Shown here: piece after piece, positions 35,559 through 44,307 of the stretch | Position numbering within the stretch: the first letter of the stretch is position 1 | How the letters are laid out: every line of letters begins with the position of its first letter | Source of the DNA: Treponema vincentii F0403 | GTDB lineage: Bacteria > Spirochaetota > Spirochaetia > Treponematales > Treponemataceae | Direction of reading: 5' to 3' | DNA length: 64,000 bases | Assembly (NCBI RefSeq): GCF_000412995.1 | Contig: NZ_KE332512.1 | Coordinates: 492,697 to 556,696 of the forward strand | The notes under the pieces: model-generated | Databases searched by the model: none | What the model saw: only the letters and a program-made list of their open reading frames with translations | Told to the model about the DNA's origin: nothing | Made by a program: the position numbers and the translations under genes

Positions 35559-36446
35559 TTATCTGCGGACAAGCGATTCCGTAAAACCGATTAATTCAAA
35601 AGAAGCCGACGATTCAACTTTAGAAGCATTATCGGCAATGATAGCAGCATCCATCATTTCAAACAAAGGGGATATATACGAACACCGGAGCTTCCGAGTC
35701 TTTAAAGTTGAGTCGGTAAGTTCGGCTACTCTTCCGGTATACTGCGGCATAAGATTACAAACCGTATCGGTTAAGGTACACTGTGTTTTTACAAAATCAA
35801 AGCATAAAGCCATTAAGCCCGTTGCCGTAAAAGTGCTGCGCACTGCGGAAACGGAACTTTTCCGGGCACGTATCAATACAGCCTGCGCACTTTGTCCGGA
35901 AGTAAGAGACGCATCGGTACACGCTAATCGGCTATCCCGCAGTATCACGGCATCACTGCCCTCGTTTAGAGTAATCGAAACCTTGTTCAATGTAATGGAT
36001 GCATGGGAACCGTATAAAACCGGAACGGTACGAGGTTCCGTAAGCCGTTCCGATCGTTTTATCAAGCAGTTTCTTATCTCCAAAGAAGTTTCGCCGACAA
36101 CAAAACCGGCATTTTCTCCAAACGTAATCGCCGGTTTATTGACACCGCTCAGCCTAATAGGAACGGTAAGAAAGAGCGCGTCTTCCACATATACATCGGA
36201 ATGGAGAAAAATAGAAACAGGTTCCTGTTTTGCATTTTTTGCAGGAGTTCCTTGACGGTTTATATAAGCATGAGCCGCCGCAATTGCTTGTTCAAGAGAA
36301 TCGAACGGACTATCCGATGTACCTTCCCGGCCGGTTCTTTCTGCAGCGGCATCTACATAAAGAACCAATCCGCTTTCGGCAAAAAGAGAAAGGAGAGAAG
36401 AAAAATAAGCAAATAGGAAAACTAACCGCTTAACATTCTTACGCAT
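35559..36446 (-). CDS. Exported protein, possibly parallel beta-helix
   Basis: ATG 36446 (MRKNVKRLVFLFAYF) gives 295 residues with a signal peptide ending LSLFAES; a GTG at 36464 overlaps the preceding gene. The body has DUF1565-like wording (LYVDAAAERTGREGTSDSPFDSLEQAIAAA) and short regular strands (AITFGENAGFVVGETSLEIRN), as in right-handed beta-helix proteins of the pectate-lyase superfamily. No catalytic residues can be assigned. It follows the phosphoribosyltransferase gene with a small overlap or gap. Confidence 0.7.
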   Translation of the reverse strand: MRKNVKRLVFLFAYFSSLLSLFAESGLVLYVDAAAERTGREGTSDSPFDSLEQAIAAAHAYINRQGTPAKNAKQEPVSIFLHSDVYVEDALFLTVPIRLSGVNKPAITFGENAGFVVGETSLEIRNCLIKRSERLTEPRTVPVLYGSHASITLNKVSITLNEGSDAVILRDSRLACTDASLTSGQSAQAVLIRARKSSVSAVRSTFTATGLMALCFDFVKTQCTLTDTVCNLMPQYTGRVAELTDSTLKTRKLRCSYISPLFEMMDAAIIADNASKVESSASFELIGFTESLVRR

Positions 36447-36453
36447 CGGTCTC

Positions 36454-37056
36454 TTATAAAACACCCTTAAAAATTTCGCGTAATTCGGGATATTGCGCGT
36501 AGTAGTGTTCTTCCAGTTCTTCCTGTGTTAAACCGGTTAGCTCATGGCTCATATAATGGATCCACTGACTGTCTTTATCGTCATAAATATCGTGCTTTCT
36601 ACACCAATAATCCGGTTGAATAGGTTCGCTGTTTTTTCTATTATGGAAAACTTTATAATCATGTACCGCTATCTTTATATCACGCCGCGGAATGCCTTTT
36701 TCCAAGAAAGCCGATACAAGATAGTTAATGGTAGCACCGCTATCAAAAATATCGTCAACTAACAATATTTTATCACCGCTTCTCAAGTGTTCGGGAGAAT
36801 ACGTCCACCCGTCAATCATCATCTTTGATTGTTGATTGGCATCGGAATAAGAATGAGCGACAACAGCAGCATACAAAATAGGCTTCACATCTTTATTCAC
36901 CAACTTAAACCATTCATGAATGGCATTCCCCAACGATGAACCGCCCCGTAATGAAACGTATATCACATCAGGAGTAAAGCCGTCTTCCCAAATTTGGCGC
37001 GCCAAACGGAATCCGTTATTACGGACCGTATCATAGGATAAAAATTCCTTGCTCAT
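36454..37056 (-). CDS. Purine phosphoribosyltransferase
   Basis: The 200-residue protein has a type I PRTase fold: YVSLRGGSSLGNAIHEW (PPi loop) and ILLVDDIFDSGATINYL (PRPP-binding motif). It probably salvages hypoxanthine, guanine or xanthine; the hood residues near YWCRKHDIYDDKDSQWIHYP-like positions do not decide the base. A consensus promoter lies about 130 bp upstream. Confidence 0.85.
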   Translation of the reverse strand: MSKEFLSYDTVRNNGFRLARQIWEDGFTPDVIYVSLRGGSSLGNAIHEWFKLVNKDVKPILYAAVVAHSYSDANQQSKMMIDGWTYSPEHLRSGDKILLVDDIFDSGATINYLVSAFLEKGIPRRDIKIAVHDYKVFHNRKNSEPIQPDYWCRKHDIYDDKDSQWIHYMSHELTGLTQEELEEHYYAQYPELREIFKGVL

Positions 37057-37185
37057 AGTCTTTTCCTTCGTTTACAATATATGCTTATTCCAAATCGAGA
37101 TACGTCAACCTCAGCCGTTTTGGAACGGTTTCGTTCAATTTTGAGGAAAAATATCATTAATAGGAAATAAAGCTCTCATTTTCCT

Positions 37186-37214
37186 AGTATAACGATTTTA
37201 AGATGCTTGTTCAA
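37186..37214 (-). promoter_or_regulatory. Sigma70 promoter upstream of the phosphoribosyltransferase gene
   Basis: TTGAAC (37209-37214), 17-bp spacer, TATACT (37186-37191). The leader would be about 125 nt. Confidence 0.65.
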
Positions 37215-37226
37215 TATAAGAAAATA

Positions 37227-37268
37227 AATAAAAAAGCTGCTTCCCGAAACTAAGGCAGCAGCTTTTAA
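37227..37268 (-). terminator. Rho-independent terminator of the small zinc-ribbon gene
   Basis: On the minus strand AAAAGCTGCT pairs with AGCAGCTTTT and a T-rich run (TTTTTTATTTATTTT) follows. It lies 20 bp past the stop of the zinc-ribbon gene. Confidence 0.8.
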
Positions 37269-37287
37269 ATCAGTGTATTTTGTAAGA

Positions 37288-37458
37288 TTATTTAAAATCT
37301 TTAGGTCGGCGTTCAATACGATGACATTTTGCGCATTCAGCGATATTTTTTATTTTTCCGTTTTCAACCATTGTCTTTAACACAACTTCACCGCCGCATG
37401 GACAGCTAAATTTCTGTGTCGCGACAGCAGTACGGGAGTTTTTACTTGCACCAGCCAT
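37288..37458 (-). CDS. Small zinc-ribbon protein (56 aa)
   Basis: ATG 37458 has a GAGGAGG site and begins MAGASKNSRTAVATQ. Four cysteines in two pairs (CPCGGE, CAKCHR) form a zinc ribbon between basic segments. It has its own consensus promoter and terminator, which implies high expression. It resembles small ribosome-associated zinc proteins, but no family was recognised. Confidence 0.75.
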   Translation of the reverse strand: MAGASKNSRTAVATQKFSCPCGGEVVLKTMVENGKIKNIAECAKCHRIERRPKDFK

Positions 37459-37492
37459 ACCCCAAGCCTCCTCATGAAAAAATTTATTCTCT

Positions 37493-37521
37493 ATAATAAA
37501 AACTTTATGCCGAACTGTCAA
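37493..37521 (-). promoter_or_regulatory. Sigma70 promoter of the small zinc-ribbon gene
   Basis: TTGACA (37516-37521), 17-bp spacer, TATTAT (37493-37498); transcription should begin about 25-30 bp before the ATG. Confidence 0.8.
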
Positions 37522-37569
37522 TACCCCAACAATTTGTAATTTATCCCGTTTTGTGATACACTCACCCCT

Positions 37570-38490
37570 ATGTTACAAATATATTCCGCGTCCTCCGGAT
37601 ATGCGAGGGTACGCTATCGGAATAAGCTATCTACAGAAACGCTTCCGCTTCTCCTGTTACTTGTATTGCTGTGCTGCCTTTCGGGATGTGCCGCTACCCC
37701 TATAGCCCGCTCTGATGCGCCGTATCAGCCTTCTGCCGCAGAAATACGCTGGCGTAGCCTGTCTCCGGGTATTGAAGCCGCCGATATAGCCGATCCGCAA
37801 TTACCGCTCATCGTTCATATCGTAAAAATAAATTTACTCAATCCGTCGGTTTCCGTCATAACCTCGGAAGCGGCTCTTTTTAAAAACACCCGAGGCCGTA
37901 TCCGCGGCGAAACGACACGGGACTTTGCACTGAGGCACAATACAATCGCAGCCTTTAACGCCGCTCCGTTCAAAACGAACTCGCTGCTTTTCAGCATATA
38001 CCGTACCATCGTCGGCATTCATATTACGGATTTCCGCCGGATGAGTATGCCGAACGAACGCTATGGCGCATTGCTTTTTTATAAAGATAAAACCGCCCGC
38101 ATTATCGGCTCTCAAACGGAGGATGCCCTATCGGCGGACGTCCGCTATGCCGTAGGGGGCTTTTGGACAATTCTCCGAAACGGTACTATAGTCCCTCAAA
38201 AGCTTCACCGCCGCGATTCCCGAACCGCCGTAGGACTTGCCGATAGCGGTAAAACGCTCTTTGTCGCAGCGGTAGAAGGGGAAAATAAACGGAAAAGCCG
38301 AGGCCTTTCGTTTGAAGAAACGGCAATGCTGATGCAAACCTTAGGAGCTGATGACGCACTGCAACTTGACGGCGGCAGTTCAAGCACGCTGGTATTGCAG
38401 GAAAACGGCGAACAGCACATCGTTGCCCCGACCCTCGGCCTAAATATCCATATCCGTGTTGCAAGTAACATCGGTATTATCGTTGAATAA
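37570..38490 (+). CDS. Phosphodiester glycosidase-family (NAGPA) lipoprotein
   Basis: The 306-residue product has an N-terminal signal and lipobox LSGC (Cys about 41). The NAGPA domain (about 60-305) contains FNAAPFKTNSLLF, MLMQTLGADDALQLDGGSSS and the C-terminal NIHIRVASNIGIIVE, as in GlcNAc-1-phosphodiester alpha-N-acetylglucosaminidase relatives. It probably trims a phosphodiester-linked sugar on envelope polymers. The lipid anchor places it outside the cytoplasm. Confidence 0.85.
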   Translation: MLQIYSASSGYARVRYRNKLSTETLPLLLLLVLLCCLSGCAATPIARSDAPYQPSAAEIRWRSLSPGIEAADIADPQLPLIVHIVKINLLNPSVSVITSEAALFKNTRGRIRGETTRDFALRHNTIAAFNAAPFKTNSLLFSIYRTIVGIHITDFRRMSMPNERYGALLFYKDKTARIIGSQTEDALSADVRYAVGGFWTILRNGTIVPQKLHRRDSRTAVGLADSGKTLFVAAVEGENKRKSRGLSFEETAMLMQTLGADDALQLDGGSSSTLVLQENGEQHIVAPTLGLNIHIRVASNIGIIVE

Positions 38491-38636
38491 AGAAAGACAC
38501 ATCTTCATGAACCATTTGCTTTTATGATAGAAGCGATGTAAAATGTATCAGCGATGGGCATCTCTATTCCGAAGGATGCAAAGCAAATCTAACCGTTTTT
38601 TTGCAGATGCCTTAAAGAATACGGAGGAAACTTACT

Positions 38637-39152
38637 ATGAATGCAGTGATCGATGCGCTTTTAACACGGGTAAGCGTACGTAAATTTACCGATCAAAAAA
38701 TTGAAGATGAAAAGTTAAAGCTCATTGCCGATTGTGCAAAGGCAGCTCCTTCAGGTAAAAACAGACAGGCACGGAAATTTACGATTGTACATAATCGGGA
38801 AAAAATTCAAGAACTCGCTCAAGCAATCGCAAAAGTACATAACCGCAGCGATTACCGGATATATGATTGCGATGCCATCCTTTTAATCAGCTTTGCGGAG
38901 AATGACATATACGGACAATGCGACTCCTCCTGTGCAATCGAAAACACGTATCTGGCAGCGGAAGCTCTCGGGCTGGGCGCCGTATGGATTAACCAACTGC
39001 GTGATAAATGCAACGAACCGGATATCAGAAAGGTTCTTGACTCCTTCCATATTCCCTCCAACCATGTAATATGCGGATTTGTCGCCTTGGGATATCCTGC
39101 AGAGAAACCTGCCCCAAAAGAAAGAACGGAACCGGTAGAATTTATACAATAG
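38637..39152 (+). CDS. Nitroreductase family protein
   Basis: The 171-residue FMN protein starts with the family pattern RVSVRKFTDQKIEDEKL and AAPSGKNRQARKF, and ends GFVALGYPAEKP. It is a short nitroreductase. A GGAGGA site precedes ATG 38637. It is followed 25 bp later by gpsA. Its physiological substrate is unknown. Confidence 0.88.
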   Translation: MNAVIDALLTRVSVRKFTDQKIEDEKLKLIADCAKAAPSGKNRQARKFTIVHNREKIQELAQAIAKVHNRSDYRIYDCDAILLISFAENDIYGQCDSSCAIENTYLAAEALGLGAVWINQLRDKCNEPDIRKVLDSFHIPSNHVICGFVALGYPAEKPAPKERTEPVEFIQ

Positions 39153-39177
39153 GACATCGAAAAATAGGAAATGTATT

Positions 39178-40251
39178 ATGAATGAAAAAATCGCTATCCT
39201 CGGAGCAGGGGCATGGGGAACGGCAACAGCCTGTGCCCTTGCACGGAGCGGCAATCGTGTTATGCTGTGGAGCCGAAGTGCCGACGTATGCTCATCTATC
39301 AACACCGAGCATATAAACACAAAGTATTTGCCGGGCTATCCGCTCCCCGCTTCCATTTCCGCTTCGCCGGACATGCAAGAAGTATGTAAGGATGCTGCGG
39401 TCGTTTTTTTAGCAAGTCCCTCGCTCTATTTAATGGATACGGTAAAACAGCTTCTAACATTTCCTCCTTTCAGTATTGATACGGGAACACAATCATATCC
39501 GCTTATCGCAGTGCTCACCAAAGGATTTATCCCCGATGAACAAGGGGAGCCTCACTTAATCATCGAAGCGCTTGAAAACAAGTTACCCGATTTTTACAGG
39601 GATCACCTCGTATATGTCGCAGGGCCAAGCCACGGCGAAGAGGTTGCGGCGGGAAAATTAACCGGCCTGATTGCAGCATCGAAAAATCCGCTCAGCTCCA
39701 TCCGCTGCCGCGAGATTCTTAAATCGCGCAGCCTGCTGGTATACTCAAGTCTTGATATTGTAGGCGTACAGGTATGCGCCGCAACCAAAAACGTCATCGC
39801 TATCGCTTTCGGCCTCCTCGATGCGCTTATCGAAGGTTCCGACTTTTTTGGAGACAATACCGAATCACTTTTGTTGGCGGCAGGTCTAAACGAAATTCAA
39901 ATTATCGGACGAGCGATGGGAGCAACACATCCTGAAACATTTACATCGATTTCCGGCATCGGCGACCTTGACGTTACCTGCCGCAGCAAATACGGCAGAA
40001 ACCGCAAATTCGGCCGCGAAATTATTACCGCAGATATTTTACGCCCCTTTACCGGCATCGATGACCTTATGGCGCACATCGGAACAATAGGCTATTTACC
40101 GGAAGGAATCGCCGCCTGTTATTATCTCAGCAAAATCGCCGTAAAATACGACCTAAAACTGCCGCTTTGTTCGGGGCTTTACCGGATGCTCAACAAAGAA
40201 CTGGGCTATACGGAATTCCTCGAGGACTTGCTGAGCGGAACCAAGAACTAG
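39178..40251 (+). CDS. gpsA: Glycerol-3-phosphate dehydrogenase [NAD(P)+]
   Basis: The 357-residue protein has the Rossmann motif ILGAGAWGTATA, LVYVAGPSHGEEVAAG, the active-site Lys region CAATKNVIAIAFG and GLNEIQIIGRAMGA, SGIGDLDVTCRS. It reduces dihydroxyacetone phosphate to sn-glycerol-3-phosphate for phospholipids. Convergent with the TrhA-like gene across palindrome copy 3. Confidence 0.95.
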   Translation: MNEKIAILGAGAWGTATACALARSGNRVMLWSRSADVCSSINTEHINTKYLPGYPLPASISASPDMQEVCKDAAVVFLASPSLYLMDTVKQLLTFPPFSIDTGTQSYPLIAVLTKGFIPDEQGEPHLIIEALENKLPDFYRDHLVYVAGPSHGEEVAAGKLTGLIAASKNPLSSIRCREILKSRSLLVYSSLDIVGVQVCAATKNVIAIAFGLLDALIEGSDFFGDNTESLLLAAGLNEIQIIGRAMGATHPETFTSISGIGDLDVTCRSKYGRNRKFGREIITADILRPFTGIDDLMAHIGTIGYLPEGIAACYYLSKIAVKYDLKLPLCSGLYRMLNKELGYTEFLEDLLSGTKN

Positions 40252-40259
40252 ACGCATTC

Positions 40260-40488
40260 AGGGCAATTACATTAGACGCTCTCTTGAACACCCCGCAGAA
40301 AAAATAGGCCGTTCAACCAGAATTTCGCTGCTGTGCAGCTCAAATGGTTGCCCAGCCTATTTTTTCTGCGATTTTATCTATTTGTCTAATGTAATTGCCT
40401 TTCTTCTAAAAATGAACTGCGCAAAATTTTATACAAAATTTTGCGCAAAAGGAAAGCAACCTCTTGAAATATTTCTGGTGCGGTTGCT
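40260..40488. repeat. Modular palindrome, copy 3 (gpsA 3' side)
   Basis: Module A outer arms are 40260-40277 (AGGGCAATTACATTAGAC) and 40384-40401; inner arms CGCAGAAAAAATAGGC (40294-40309) and its exact complement (40355-40370). The core is CAACCAGAATTTC-GCTGC-TGT-GCAGC-TCAAATGGTTG. Module B is the perfect hairpin 40419-40446 (GCGCAAAATTTT...), followed by AAAAGGAAAG. Module C is AGCAACC/GGTTGCT (40455-40461, 40482-40488). Confidence 0.88.
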
Positions 40489-40506
40489 CTTACACCACAT
40501 CAGACC

Positions 40507-41157
40507 CTATATGCTGTAATAAATAGAAAAGAAGTGCATGAGGCTTCCGGCGAGTACAAATAAGTGCCAAACGCCGTGCATCCACTTTATTTTTTTCATT
40601 GCATAAAAGACACAGCCGACAGTGTAAAGTACTCCACCTAAAATTAAGAACCGGAAGCTTACCAAAGGGAGCTGTTCTTTAAGCGGTTTCCCGGCAAATA
40701 TAATAAGCCACCCCATCGGAATATAGGTAACAACTGACAAGACGCGTACCCTGCTGCCGAACACGGCATAAAGCACAATACCGACTACGGCAAGCCCCCA
40801 AATGACACCGAAGATAGCCCAGCCGACGGCACCCCGCAACGCAGTAAGACAGTAGGCGGTGTAGGTTCCGGCAATAAGGACATAAATCGAACAGTGATCA
40901 AATATACCGAATACTTTTTTAGTACCGAGCGGTAAGGCATGATAAAGCGTAGAAAACAAATATAAAATAATTAATGAAGCACCGAAAATAGTAAATCCGA
41001 CAATACATCGCGCTCGATATTCTTCAGGTGCATATCGAATAGCCCGAATAATAAGAAGCACCAACCCTGCAATAGAAAGCAGAACACCGATACCATGCGT
41101 TATTGCATTGACAATTTCTTCGCCTGTCGTATACCGTTTCGTATTTATCTGTGCCAT
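40507..41157 (-). CDS. Hemolysin III/TrhA (PAQR-like) family membrane protein
   Basis: ATG 41157 is chosen because GGGAG lies 5 bp upstream. The 216-residue protein has seven hydrophobic helices and the family markers [50 protein letters not shown] and a C-terminal [17 protein letters not shown], whose His, Ser and Asp bind a metal in PAQR folds. The molecular role in bacteria is unsettled (lipid homeostasis in some). Its leader contains the L31 terminator. Confidence 0.9.
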   Translation of the reverse strand: MAQINTKRYTTGEEIVNAITHGIGVLLSIAGLVLLIIRAIRYAPEEYRARCIVGFTIFGASLIILYLFSTLYHALPLGTKKVFGIFDHCSIYVLIAGTYTAYCLTALRGAVGWAIFGVIWGLAVVGIVLYAVFGSRVRVLSVVTYIPMGWLIIFAGKPLKEQLPLVSFRFLILGGVLYTVGCVFYAMKKIKWMHGVWHLFVLAGSLMHFFSIYYSI

Positions 41158-41178
41158 CATATCTCCCATAAAAAACAA

Positions 41179-41206
41179 AACACTAAAACCAATCCGTTTT
41201 AGTGTT
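41179..41206 (-). terminator. Rho-independent terminator of rpmE
   Basis: AACACTAAAAC (41179-41189) pairs perfectly with GTTTTAGTGTT (41196-41206); on the minus strand TTTTGTTTTTT follows. Confidence 0.85.
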
Positions 41207-41230
41207 CTATCTCTACGGAATAACGGACTT

Positions 41231-41434
41231 TTAGTCTTTAATATTATAGCGTTTCTTAAAGCGGTCGATGCGTCCCGCAGTGTCTACCAGCTTCTGCTTG
41301 CCGGTAAAGAAAGGATGGCAAGCAGAACAAATTTCAACTTTAATATCTTTCACTGTAGAACGGGTTTGAATAACATTTCCGCATGCGCACGTAATCGTTG
41401 TTTCCGCATAGTTAGGATGAATATCTTTTTTCAT
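41231..41434 (-). CDS. rpmE: Ribosomal protein L31 (zinc form)
   Basis: The 67-residue protein is an L31 of the zinc-binding type, with cysteines in CACGN and [20 protein letters not shown]. It lies downstream of rho, the usual rho-rpmE order, and ends at a strong terminator. Confidence 0.96.
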   Translation of the reverse strand: MKKDIHPNYAETTITCACGNVIQTRSTVKDIKVEICSACHPFFTGKQKLVDTAGRIDRFKKRYNIKD

Positions 41435-41506
41435 TATAACACCTCTTACACACTACCCTAGAAGGAGCATTACTATACCGTTTCAGTCTCAATCAGCAGG
41501 GGCTTA

Positions 41507-43138
41507 TTATTGCATAGTTCCGGAATTCATCAATTTCAAGAACACTTCATTATTCTTACTTTTCTTCATTTTGTCAAGGAGTAAGTCCATAATTTCAAGA
41601 TCATCCATCGGATTAATGACCTTCCGCAGCAGCCAAATCCGCTGTAGATCGGCTTCGTTAATCAAAAGCTCTTCTTTACGTGTTCCCGATTTCTTAATAT
41701 TGATTGCAGGGAATATACGGCGGTCCGATAACCGGCGATCCAAATTGATTTCCATATTACCGGTTCCCTTAAATTCCTCAAAGATAACCTCGTCCATACG
41801 GCTGCCGGTTTCTATCAGCGCCGTAGCGATAATAGTTAAACTGCCGCCTTCCTCGATATTACGTGCGGCACCGAAAAAACGCTTAGGCTTATGCAGTGCA
41901 TTTGAGTCGACACCTCCGGAAAGCACCTTACCGGAAGTAGGCACCGTCTGGTTATAAGCGCGGGCAAGACGTGTGATGGAATCAAGGAGAATTACCACAT
42001 CCTTTTTATGTTCAACCAGCCGCTTTGCCTTTTCCAGTACCATTTCTGCTACCTGAACGTGCCGTGTTGCCTGCTCATCGAAGGTTGATGAAATTACCTC
42101 ACCGTGAACAGTCCGCTCCATATCGGTAACCTCTTCCGGACGCTCATCGATCAGCAAAACGATAAGATAAACCTCAGGATGATTCTGCGTTATAGCATTC
42201 GCGATTTGCTGCATCAATATTGTCTTACCGGTACGCGGAGGCGCAACAATCAAAGAACGCTGTCCTTTGCCGATCGGACAGAATAAATCCATAATACGGG
42301 TTGAATACAGCTCGCTTGTCGTTTCCAGATTAAGCTTCTCGCGGGGGTACAGCGGGGTAAGGTTATCAAAAGGGATGCGGCTTTGAGCGACCGAGACATC
42401 CTCAAAGTTTACCGATTCGACACGCAGCAAGGCAAAAAAGCGCTCGCCTTCTTTCGGTGAACGGATTTGCCCGTATACGGTATCTCCGGTTTTAAGATTA
42501 AACAACCGTATCTGGCTCGGCGAAATATAAATGTCGTCGGAACCGGATAAATAGCTATTCTGCGGCGAACGTAAAAAGCCGTATCCGTCCGGTAGAATTT
42601 CCAAGGCGCCTGAGGCAAAAATAATACCGCCGTTTTCGGTATGATGTTTCAGGATAAAAAAGATAATTTCCTGTTTCTTCATCGCTACCATATCTTCATG
42701 CGGTATACCGTATTGTGCCGCCAAATCGCGCAGCGCATGCATTCCCATGCGTGTTAAATCGTTAATAACCAGTTTCAACTTGTTTTCATTATCTTCGGAA
42801 CCGCTATTTCCGTCTGCAACAGAGGTGGCATCCGGTGCCCGATTATACGTTCGCCGCATAGAAGATTGGCGGCGTGTCTTTTTCTCTACCTCCGGAACAC
42901 TTCCATCGCCGGTTGATTTTTTACGCATACGAGACCGCACAACTAATTTCTTTTCCGGCGCCTCATCAGAACCGGCAAAATGTTCCGCATCATTTTCTGC
43001 TTGGTGTGCAGCCCGATCAGTTTCAATGGCCGCAGTACTCTCCGCCTGTTGTTCAAGATTCAACTCAGGTTGCACTGAAAAATCAGGAGCGGCACCGTCA
43101 TCGGTAAAAGGCGAACGGCGTACTTTTAAGACTGTCAT
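41507..43138 (-). CDS. rho: Transcription termination factor Rho
   Basis: The 543-residue hexameric RNA helicase has an N-terminal extension of about 130 residues rich in Glu, Ser and Arg. The Rho N-terminal and cold-shock-like RNA-binding domains follow ([15 protein letters not shown]-like stretch), then the ATPase with APPRTGKT Walker A and [29 protein letters not shown] and [14 protein letters not shown]. It ends noncoding or untranslated transcripts. A GGAG site precedes ATG 43138. Confidence 0.96.
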   Translation of the reverse strand: MTVLKVRRSPFTDDGAAPDFSVQPELNLEQQAESTAAIETDRAAHQAENDAEHFAGSDEAPEKKLVVRSRMRKKSTGDGSVPEVEKKTRRQSSMRRTYNRAPDATSVADGNSGSEDNENKLKLVINDLTRMGMHALRDLAAQYGIPHEDMVAMKKQEIIFFILKHHTENGGIIFASGALEILPDGYGFLRSPQNSYLSGSDDIYISPSQIRLFNLKTGDTVYGQIRSPKEGERFFALLRVESVNFEDVSVAQSRIPFDNLTPLYPREKLNLETTSELYSTRIMDLFCPIGKGQRSLIVAPPRTGKTILMQQIANAITQNHPEVYLIVLLIDERPEEVTDMERTVHGEVISSTFDEQATRHVQVAEMVLEKAKRLVEHKKDVVILLDSITRLARAYNQTVPTSGKVLSGGVDSNALHKPKRFFGAARNIEEGGSLTIIATALIETGSRMDEVIFEEFKGTGNMEINLDRRLSDRRIFPAINIKKSGTRKEELLINEADLQRIWLLRKVINPMDDLEIMDLLLDKMKKSKNNEVFLKLMNSGTMQ

Positions 43139-43361
43139 AAATTTTCTCCATAGTAAATTTTGCTTTAGTAAATTTTGCTTTTTTAAAATATCAAGAAGAT
43201 ACGAAGTATTCTCTAAGAAAGATTAGCTTTGATAAGTTGCTTTAGAAATGCCAAAGTTACCACCGATTATGCTTGTCAATGGAATAACCGGTTACTTCTT
43301 TATTGTACCTTGTTGTTTTTTATCTTGTCAAGAGGATAGTCAAAGCTTTATCTGTTTTGAC

Positions 43362-43405
43362 AATTAGGAACCTCTAAAAACTGAAGCTTTTAGAGGTTCC
43401 TAATT
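43362..43405. repeat. Perfect 18-bp inverted repeat overlapping the cinA-like stop
   Basis: AATTAGGAACCTCTAAAA (43362-43379) and its exact complement (43388-43405) flank an 8-nt loop. It covers the CinA-like stop. No T run follows on the minus strand, so it is a weak candidate terminator. Confidence 0.8.
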
Positions 43406-43900
43406 CTCTTTTAGCTGCTGCCACAGCATTTGCATTGCAGCTTGGTATGTCTGTTCGCGGATAGTATCGCGAGTACCGCTAAACAAATATTTTTCAGAAT
43501 GCATAAAGGAGATATATTCATTACCCGCACAGGCGATACATACCGTACCTACCGGCAGTTGAGGAGTCCCGCCGGAAGGCCCCGCTAATCCGGTTACTGC
43601 GAGGGCATACCCTTGCCGTCCGGAAGAAGCAGAAGCGGCAGTCAATGCTCCTTTTGCCATTGCAGCTGCCGTTTCAATACTCACCACTCCAAAATGCTCC
43701 AAAATTTCAGCCGGGACATTTAACAGATGGTGTTTTGCCTCGGCAGAATATGTTACCCAGCCTCCCCAAAAAATATCGGAAGCGCCCGGTATATCCGTAA
43801 TATGCTTTGCTATAAGACCGCCGGTTAAGGATTCAGCTGTAACAAGAAAAAGGCGCCTACGTTTTAGTTCGTCAAATATACATTGAATTTGCTGAAACAT
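43400..43900 (-). CDS. CinA C-terminal domain protein (nicotinamide-nucleotide amidase)
   Basis: The 166-residue stand-alone CinA C-domain has the family motif ESLTGGLIAKHITDIPGAS and VTGLAGPSGGTPQLPVGTV. It deamidates NMN to NaMN in pyridine-nucleotide recycling (family knowledge). Its ATG overlaps the bactofilin stop by one base (TAATG). Confidence 0.9.
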   Translation of the reverse strand: MFQQIQCIFDELKRRRLFLVTAESLTGGLIAKHITDIPGASDIFWGGWVTYSAEAKHHLLNVPAEILEHFGVVSIETAAAMAKGALTAASASSGRQGYALAVTGLAGPSGGTPQLPVGTVCIACAGNEYISFMHSEKYLFSGTRDTIREQTYQAAMQMLWQQLKEN

Positions 43901-44307
43901 TAGCCGCGCAGCTTTTGCTTGAGTTGTTCGGGATGCATGGAAAAAAGATTCCCGTCAATTCCTGCGTTGTCCCGCAGCATATACACGGCGCCTTCAAATG
44001 AAACACCGTCTGCAATTTTAATACGTGCGGCGTGGACATCCCCATGTACGATACTACCGGTCTTCATCTCTATTTTATCGGCAGCAGTTAAAGAACCATA
44101 AACAGTACCTTCAATAATAATTGAGGCAGCTCTAATATATTGGGTTTTGCAAACTGCACCTTTTTCTATCAATAACGCCCCCTGCGCATCTATAGCACCC
44201 GAAAAGGCTCCTTGAATATGCAGGTCTTCAGTAAATTTCAAAAAACCGTCAAATACCGTTTCTCTTCCTAAAACAGTTAATTTTTTTTCTTTATCGATTT
44301 TTTTCAT
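43900..44307 (-). CDS. Bactofilin family cytoskeletal protein
   Basis: The 135-residue protein has the right-handed beta-helix repeats of bactofilins (LTVLGRETVFDGFLKFTED, IQGAFSGAIDAQG, GTVYGSLTAADKIEMKTG, IVHGDVHAARIKI) between short tails. It forms filaments that place cell-wall or polar factors. It overlaps the Lnt gene end by 17 bp and the CinA-like start by 1 bp, a tightly coupled envelope operon. Confidence 0.92.
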   Translation of the reverse strand: MKKIDKEKKLTVLGRETVFDGFLKFTEDLHIQGAFSGAIDAQGALLIEKGAVCKTQYIRAASIIIEGTVYGSLTAADKIEMKTGSIVHGDVHAARIKIADGVSFEGAVYMLRDNAGIDGNLFSMHPEQLKQKLRG

